Part shown: piece by piece, positions 57,293-64,000 of the stretch | How positions within the stretch are numbered: position 1 is the stretch's first letter | Layout of the letters: the number at the start of each line of letters is the position of its first letter | NCBI GenBank assembly: GCA_038363925.1 | Contig: JAQQWL010000011.1 | Span: 5,642,001-5,706,000 of the forward strand | DNA from: Apiospora phragmitis | Lineage: Eukaryota; Ascomycota; Sordariomycetes; Amphisphaeriales; Apiosporaceae | DNA length: 64,000 bases | Direction of reading: 5' to 3' | The notes under the pieces: generated by a model | The model's database searches: none | Told to the model about the DNA's origin: nothing | What the model saw: the letters and a program-made list of their open reading frames with translations, nothing else | Translations under genes and position numbers: made by a program

Positions 57293-58857
57293 TCACTTGG
57301 AGCCGTTCAGAACCTTGGCAGTCGCCTCATCAGCCCTTGAAACGCACTCCTCGATGACCTTCCAGAACATGGCGATGTCCAAGCCTCTCGGTATCCGCAC
57401 GCCTTCCTTTCCAGGCTCGAGCAGAGTGGCGACCGTCTGCCCGGTCCTGGCGCCGTTCTTCAGCGCGTCTTCCAGGCTGCCCTCGGTCGCAACCTTGACA
57501 TGGAACCGTTCGTGTCGTCGCTCACCTGCTGCGCTCTTGGGGTCGAAGTCGTAGAAGGGGATCTCCCATTCCGTGCCGATCAAGGCGATTGCCACAGCGA
57601 GAGGATCGTGTAGCGGTGGGCCTTCTACAATACCGAAAGCATCTCTGCTCTGGAGGTTAGCGCCATAGCCCTTCTCATGCCACAAGCAAGAAGCAAGGAA
57701 AACCCCCAGAACAAGAAATATATATATAAAGAGGAGAGAGGGAGAGGGAGAAAGGCAAACGAACCTGTAGGTGCCCGCAAAGAAATTCAGAAGTTCCACC
57801 AACATAACCCTGAGCTCCGTCTTGCCGCGGCCCTCTTTCACGCTCGCGTCGGGACCGTACAACAGCAGCTCGTTGACCTCCAGAGTCGCGAGCACGAGAT
57901 GGGTCAGGTCGAGCGGGATCAGCGTGGTCTTGGCGGCGAGGATGGGGTTCTCGAACAGCGAGGCGGCGGCCTCGGGGTCGATGAGGATGTTGAACTCGGC
58001 CCAGGGCGTGTAGTTGCCGATGCGCTCGCGGCCGTCGACCTTGCCCAGCACGGCGGGCGTGAAGCCGCCGCCGAGAGAGCCGCCCATGATGCTGAGCCCG
58101 CGGATGTGCGCCGCGAGGTCGGGGTGCTGGCGGAACAGGGCGCCGACGTTGGTGAGCCCGCCCGTGGCCACGAGGCAGGCGGTCCCCGGCGCCGTCGCCC
58201 GCAGCGCCGCGGCCATGGCGTCGACGGCCGACACCGAGCGGTCCGCGGTCGTCTGCGGGCGCGGCAGCAGCTCCGTCCCGTCAAGCCCGGACTCGCCGTG
58301 GATGTCCGTCGGCGCGTGGATCGGGGCGCGCTCGAGGGCGTGCGCCGCGCCCGGGTACACCGTCACCTCATGCTGCTTGCCGATGGCGGCGAGCACCGAG
58401 AGGGCGTTGTTGGTGGTCTTGTCGAGGCTGGCGTTTCCGTGCACGGTGCTGATGTTCAGCAGCTTCAGGCCGGGATGGTACGCAGCAAGCAGAATGGCGA
58501 ATGTGTCCTGTTCGTCGGGTTAGCGAATGTTTGCGCAGCCGAGTCATGCAACGGCGTTCTCTGGCAAATACCCAATCTCCAATCCGATCTTTGGGTTAGA
58601 AAAGAAGGTTTGAACGGCTCGGCTATCATGCACGTCACGTTGCCTTTGCCGAAATCATCCCAACTTTCGGCACACATTATCTTGGGCAGTGGTAACCGCC
58701 GCCTCGCCGCCTCCTAGCACTTTGGACCACTCCTGTGCGGTCACCTTCCCAACCTCAGGGGGAAATGTAACTATACTGCAATGAATTATAAAAGGCTGAA
58801 GAGACTCACATCATGGCCAGGATCACAGTCCAACCAGACCGGTACCGGAGCCGACAT
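57293..58857 (-). CDS. URH1: Inosine-uridine preferring nucleoside hydrolase (URH1-like)
   Basis: This enzyme cleaves the N-glycosidic bond of ribonucleosides for base salvage. About 381 residues in three exons: 58857-58810, 58507-57765 and 57647-57293. The calcium site WLDCDPGHDD forms across the first (302-base) intron. TVHGNASLDKTTNN, ATGGLTNVGAL, IRGLSIMGGS, AEFNILIDPEAA and EGPPLHDPLAVAI complete the family signature. The second intron (117 bases, gttcgt...cagag) is stop-free and a multiple of three. Unspliced, it would insert 39 mostly hydrophobic residues between FFAGTY and DAFGIVEG. Splicing gives the conserved TYSRDAFGI junction. The plus-strand frame at 57677-58717 is a shadow. Confidence 0.88.
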
Positions 58858-59523
58858 ATTCTGAGATATTTGCAATATACTTTCCCTTAATATGTATGTA
58901 TGAGAGCAAACAATGTCCCCGCAGCAATGCAAATATGTAATTTTAAAAGGTTCAATGTTAATGTTGGAGAGAGACGGTCAGTCTAATGGGAGCAGTTGTT
59001 TGTCTGTTACTGGGAACTTGTCCACATTTCCATCTGTACTACAGCTCATAGTAGCAGTTGCGGGACCAGTGAACCGTCGGCAGACTTGGTGTGGACCTGC
59101 CCGAGACACCGCATAGGTTGCAAGCATTGCCGATCGTGGAATCCCGACGACACAGCCCCTCCGGGACGACACTGTGGCTTCGTCCAAATACTGTAAAATA
59201 CGGTGGTCACAAAAAGAGCATATTTTAATAATACTAGTAGTGGCTACTAGGGATTAACGTAAGTAATGAGACATTAAAGGTTACGGATACGATACCTTCT
59301 AATCTGCTCGAGACCACTGCGCCATTAGTACCCCAGTGCTTGTTATTAATGGCGGTAAACATGTCATATACATCGGCAGTAATGCATTCCGTATTTAGTA
59401 TCTATCTTGCAAATGGCCACCACAATGTCCTTGAGCTCCGAGAGGGTGACCGAGACAAGTCCATAGACACAGCCAGCTCCCAATGCATAACCGACTTGGC
59501 AGAGACAACAGAGGTAGTAGGAG
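58858..59523. other. Intergenic region
   Basis: Between the nucleoside hydrolase start and the RED gene stop. Small frames only; nothing recognised. Confidence 0.5.
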
Positions 59524-61189
59524 TTACTTGCCAGCAGTCTTTCGTTGCTCAAGCACCCGCATGACGTCGGCAACGTTGTTGGCATCTCCTTTTCGCTTTT
59601 TGCCTCCTCTCTTGCGCTTGGCCTTGCCATCTCCGCCTTCCTTGCCGTCCTTGTCATCACCTTCATTCCCCCATTCTGATAACTCGACTTTTGAATCGTC
59701 AAGGTCGGCCTCATCCTCGAACCTGCTCATTCCAAAGCCCATATCCATATCCTCGGCGTCGCGATCCACGTTTTGCAACATCTTGCGATGGCGTTCTGCC
59801 TTGGCTCTGGCTTCTTCATCGTCCTCGTCTGAAGGCTTTGGTATTGCCTTGAGGGATGCTGCCCTCTTGAATGCAGCCGCAATCGCCGGATCGGACATAG
59901 AAGGTGCTTGAAGTGTCTCGGAGGAGACCAGCTTTGATTTCGAGTCCTTGAAGTAGTTTCTTGGTTCTGATGTCGTAGTTGGACGGGGAGGTGGAGGCAT
60001 CGCAGCCCGATCTACCCGTTCTGCGGGTGTTGCGGTATCCTTTGCGACCTCTCCTTCGTCCTCGTCGCTATCTTCATCTGAGTCGCCGCCAAGGTCGGCC
60101 AGGGGGTTGTAATCATCACCCACGTCGTCAAAGATGTCAACATCCTGTTCGTCCTCTTCCTCAGGCTTTGCTTTATAGATATCAGGTACTTCCATGCCTA
60201 ACGGTTTGGCGTTCTTATCAGGCCTCATCGCCTCGCGTGCCTTCGCCTCACTTTCGGCTTCCGCTTTGGCCTGATCCTGTGGTTGGATCTTGCGAATCTT
60301 GCGTTTCTCGTGTCCATCTTCATCAACGACGATTAGTACCTCCCTCCCTTTGCTGTCTCTCTCTATCCTGGATGAGCCTGGGGTAGGCTTGTCGCCAATC
60401 TTCTTGAATTTGTCACCAAGGGCGGATTTCTTCTTGGCATTGGCAGCATCTCTTGCTACTTTCAGTTCAGCCAAGATCATGTCTCTCGTCCGCTTCTGTC
60501 CAGGTTTCAGCCCTCCCGTGGCAAACTGTCCTTTCTTTGCCTCTTTCTCTCGTGCAATAGCCTCGACATTAGTAGACTCAAGCTCCTCAAATGCTTCGTC
60601 GACGTCTTCCGCTTCCGCTTCTTCTTCCTCTTCTTTATCGGGGTCTGGCTCGTTTTCGTTTCCCCCGTAAACGTTCTCGCCTTTGCGGACTCGCTCCAGT
60701 AACTTGAAATCTAAGCCTTTGACCAAGTGAGTGCTAGAAAGATCGCCGCCTGCAATCTCGAGCCGTAGTCTGTCGAATGTCTCCTGGTCTATCTCCTCCT
60801 TCTTTAGAGATTCCTCCAGCGCCTTGATGCGCACAGCTCTAGAGTCTGCCTCTTCGTCCTCTCGCTCTTTCGTTCGATCCACATAGCCGGCTGCGAGCTT
60901 GCTTCCTTTCGGGGCGGATGTTTTATGCTTCTTTTGCGGTTTATCGGCTTGGTTTCTTTCAGCTAGCTGTCGCTGGAAATTGTTTCGGCTAAACCCTACA
61001 GAACGACTAATCCGAGATTAGTATATAGACCAGAATGATAGAAGTTGGATGTATCGTACGGTGTCATAGGAATGCTGGATTTCTGTCGCGAACCGAGCGC
61101 AAGGGAGCGCGCCGGCGTGGATTCATTGTTGTCTGCTGTTGGTTTGGGGTGTTCCCTCCGATAAGCCGCCTGAATTGCTCGTTGTTCAT
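59524..61189 (-). CDS. RED/IK-type spliceosomal protein
   Basis: This is a splicing factor of the RED (IK, Smu2-partner) family, found in the spliceosomal B complex. Two exons: 61189-61060 and 61006-59524 (53-base intron), about 537 residues. The N-terminal RED signature is clear: NNEQFRRLIGGNTP, then SRQKSSIPMTPRSVGFSRNNFQRQL, DRTKEREDEEADSRAVRIKA, HLVKGLDFKLLERVRKGENV. The middle and C-terminus are acidic/Lys-rich with a few hydrophobic helices, ending in VMRVLEQRKTAGK. One A is missing near 61126 (ACAACAATGAATCC). Restoring it gives TTNESTPARSLALGSRQ; as printed, the first exon runs to an early stop. Its start faces that of REV1. Confidence 0.8.
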
Positions 61190-61951
61190 TGTAAGATATC
61201 GCAATGGGAAGAGAGCGTCGGCAGTAAACGAGAGTTAGGGTTGCTTTATGCGTCGCAGTACTTGTTGTTCCCCTCCAGAGAATGACTTTGCGATAAGTCT
61301 ATCGGCGTTCAAGTTGAAGATGAAGCATGGAGGAAGCAATTCACTATCCGTCCGTTACTTTATAGTGGGGGCCCTTCTGTAACTGAAGCACTATTTTTAG
61401 TTGAACTCACTAACAGCCCATCAAAGCACAGGACATACATAACATGTGCTCTGTTTATGTGCCTCAGGCCTCACAAGTGTATGTAAAATCGATAGCAAAG
61501 TCGAAAGATTTCGTTCTGTTTCGAAATCTCCTTTCTTTCAAGCTATGACAATGTTCATATTGGTAATGGTGACGAGCTCGTTGGCGGCTCATTCGTTATT
61601 TGGAACGCTGGTCACGGGATGACGTGCAAAAACGGTCGCGTCGGCCCCACCATCCCTCTCACAGCCGAGGCGCGTTTCTAACTTACATTGATACCTCCAA
61701 TCTCATTGAAATCATACCAAATACTGTCTGGGTCAGAACAACAAAAGGAGGGAAGACCTGAAATAACGTCTCGGCAATTCTCAACCGCTTTATGCTCACC
61801 AACAAACTGTGTGGCTGTCTCATGGGGTTCAGAGCATCGATCTCGGAGTATATTCTTGCATCATGATACACTCACCGGCCTTTTGTAAGCGGCAAACTGG
61901 GCGTTTTCAACCTACAGCAGTCCCGACTCACCGGAACCATCGTTGGTAAAA
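61190..61951. promoter_or_regulatory. Divergent promoter RED/REV1
   Basis: A 762-base divergent interval without a supported coding region. Shared regulation is inference. Confidence 0.4.
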
Positions 61952-64000
61952 ATGGGTAGCCGGCTAGATAAGAACTCGAACGCTGTGCGCAAGCTTATCG
62001 AGGGGCATACCTTTTCGGATGAAGGGGAGAGGAATATGAGGCGAGCGCTTTTGGTGGATTCAACGACTATTTCCGTCGCAAGAAGATCAAACTGCAGAAT
62101 CTTGACTCGGAACTCAGAGCTTCTGCTAACGATAACCCCCAAATATTCAAAGGGGTGGTGGCACATGTGACTGGCTATACCCAGCCTCCACTTCATGTGT
62201 GAGTTGACCAAGACCACCCACAATGCCATACCCAATCTGACTTTCAACTTCAGCCTTCATCGTGAACTGGTTCAACATGGTGCAGGTTTCTTGCAGTACC
62301 TGGATTCCAAGACCATGGCCACTCATATCATCGCATCACATCTGCCGCCCAAGAAAATGGTCGAATTCAGCAAGTACAGGATCGTCAAGCCAGCCTGGGT
62401 CATGGACTCTATCCAGGCTGGGAGGCTTCTACCGTGGACAGACTATCGTGTTATCGAAGAGACTCCAAGACAGAAGACGTTGAAATTTGACGGGACAAAT
62501 CTAGCTAGTCAGACAAATACGCAAACGTCACCCTTGGCTGGCTACCGTGAGCAATCCAACAACAGCTACTATACCAACCAGCTAAAGGGGTTTGCCGAAA
62601 GTGTAGATGGGGCCAGTACTCACAACAGCTCACCAGCCCAAGCTCGTATGAACACGCCTTCGAAGTACCAGGCTGTAAGCGCCAATAATCTCTCTTCGGT
62701 GCCTACAAAATCAGATCCCAAGAACGATGGGTCCGGAATGCCGCAGTCCACTGATACATCTGCCGAAGGAGATGAAATCAGTCTTGTGCAGCATCCCGAT
62801 GCACAAGAGGATATCACCATGCCAGACGATGATGCTCCAATCACCGAGGAGGCAGTAAGTGTGCCTACTGAGATATGGAAAGAGATGACGTCCGAAGAGC
62901 ACAATGCGGTATTGCTTCAGGATCCGAGAATGCGCAAATCGTCGACTGCCAACCCAGATTTTATCAAGCAATACTACGCCGAAAGCCGTCTTCACCATCT
63001 GTCGACATGGAAAGCTGAATTGAAGTCGAGAATGCAGAAACTTGCAGCCGAAAAGGGGCCTCAAGCAAAACCCCTGAAGAGGACGCCGGGTGCGCGTCAC
63101 TACATTATGCATGTCGACTTTGACAGTTTTTTCTGTGCTGTTTCCCTCAAAAGCGCCCCACTTCGCCGACAAGCCCACTGTTGTTGCCCATGGGGCCGGC
63201 AATGGATCAGAAATTGCCAGTTGCAATTATCCTGCCCGGAAGTTTGGCGTGAAGAACGGAATGTGGATGAAGAGGGCTAGGGAGCTATGCCCCGAACTCA
63301 ATGTTCTGCCATACAATTTCCCTGCCTACGAAGAAGCAAGCCGTCTCTTTTATGAATCTATCCTCGAATTCGGCGGTGTGGTTCAGAGTGTCAGTATTGA
63401 TGAGGCTCTGATCGATGTAACCTCGGTGATACTGAAAGCCGCCGGCTCTAGTGGAGGAGGTGTAGACGAAGGGAGCATTTGGAGGGAGCAGGAGAAGGCA
63501 GGTCAGATTGCACTGGATCTCCGTGGGCTGGTCAAGGAAAAGACTGGCTGTGCCGTCTCGGTTGGCATTGGCGGCAACATCCTCCTTGCTAAAGTGGCTT
63601 TGCGAAAAGCCAAGCCAGCAGGCCAATTCCAAATGAAACCCGAAGATGTGCTTGCCATCCTTGGAGAGCTCAAAGTCGACGATCTTCCAGGTGTTGCTTA
63701 TAGCATTACGGGCAAGCTGGAAGAAATAGGGGTCAAGTATGTTAGCGATATTCGACAAATTTCCAAGGAGCATCTCACTGGAACCCTCGGCCCAAAGACT
63801 GGAGAGAAGCTATGGGAGTATGCCCGGGGAATCGACCGAGCGGAGGTCGGTGACCATCCGATCCGAAAATCAGTCTCGGCGGAGGTGAACTGGGGAATCA
63901 GATTCATCAATCAGGAGGAAGCTGAAGAGTTCGTGTTCAACCTATGCAAGGAACTTGAGCGCCGTCTGCTCAACGAACAGGTGAAGGGCAAACAACTTAC
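61952..64000 (+). CDS. rev1: DNA repair protein REV1 (deoxycytidyl transferase), 3' end outside window
   Basis: This is a Y-family polymerase scaffold for translesion synthesis. Exon 1 61952-62198, exon 2 from 62254 (55-base intron), cut by the window end. Visible parts: N-terminal FNDYFRRKKIKLQN segment, BRCT domain (IFKGVVAHVTGYTQPPLHVL, VQHGAGFLQYLDSKTMATHI, KPAWVMDSI), disordered Ser-rich linker, then the catalytic region with HVDFDSFFCAVSL, KPTVVAHG, SEIASCNYPARKFGVKNGMW, SIDEALIDVTS, GCAVSVGIGGNILLAKVALR and SEVNWGIRF-like little-finger start. Two breaks: one base missing near 62030 (DEGEEYEASAFGGF expected) and one extra near 63150 (AAAAGCGCCCC; KAPHFADKPTVVAHG expected). The catalytic Asp and Asp-Glu are present. 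Confidence 0.88.

Noticed and set aside
57677..58717. 346-codon plus-strand frame
   Set aside because: Shadow of the nucleoside hydrolase; spans its intron with no domain.
3438..64000. Programmed ribosomal frameshifting as a cause of the many frame breaks
   Set aside because: Shifts go in both directions, occur at unrelated sequences without a common slippery site, and include compensating pairs; error fits better.
1..64000. tRNA genes (GGTTCGA-like strings at several places, for example near 10890 and 19920)
   Set aside because: No matching acceptor stem, D-arm or anticodon arm could be drawn around them.

Overview
The window is nuclear DNA of a filamentous ascomycete (Pezizomycotina, most likely Sordariomycetes). 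The evidence is short introns of about 50-140 bases with GT...AG ends and CTNA-type branch sites, genes on both strands with no operons, pyrimidine-rich 5' leaders, frequent GTAC/TAGG-type microsatellites, and a gene set typical of mould genomes: a CYS-14-like sulfate permease, Bub2, ISC1, UBR1, REV1 and Swd3. No transposon, CRISPR, tRNA, rRNA or prophage could be supported. Nineteen genes were recognised and each was rebuilt exon by exon; several have no matching single open frame (QCR9 is spread over five tiny exons).

Layout: 1-3.4 kb, no gene seen. 3.4-8.7 kb: SWIM zinc-finger protein (+) and sulfate permease (-), separated by short tandem repeats. 8.7-11.9 kb: long upstream region. 11.9-19 kb: Bub2 (+), a cysteine-rich probably GPI-anchored surface protein (+), a PAQR/Izh-type membrane protein (-) and a THOC5 subunit (+). 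19-25.4 kb: 6.5-kb gene-poor gap with microsatellites. 25.4-37.4 kb: family 2 glycosyltransferase, DJ-1/PfpI protein, nucleolar FKBP and an NDR-type AGC kinase, all +. 37.9-49.7 kb: ISC1 (-), Swd3 (+), UBR1 (-). 50.8-64 kb: QCR9 (-) and PYM (+) back to back, a possibly decayed large protein, a dimeric alpha-beta barrel protein, a nucleoside hydrolase (-), RED/IK (-) and REV1 (+, cut by the window end).

The genes are mostly housekeeping and do not form a pathway cluster. Loose themes are RNA fate (THOC5, PYM, RED), chromatin (Swd3, FKBP), cell-cycle and polarity signalling (Bub2, NDR kinase), sphingolipid and sterol membranes (ISC1, PAQR), protein turnover (UBR1) and DNA damage tolerance (REV1). 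I found no convincing new multi-gene system.

The strongest unexplained signal is quality-related. About 22 one-base insertions or deletions break conserved proteins in 11 genes, sometimes as compensating pairs that leave the frame open but scramble conserved motifs. This looks like unpolished long-read sequence rather than biology, and it means protein models called by simple translation will be wrong in many places. Biologically interesting leads are a QCR9 first exon consisting only of the start codon, two stop-free introns whose length is a multiple of three (one would insert a membrane-like segment in a nucleoside hydrolase), an 11-residue amphipathic repeat in the PAQR protein, an RS-rich tail on Swd3, and a large serine/proline insert inside the Bub2 TBC domain.
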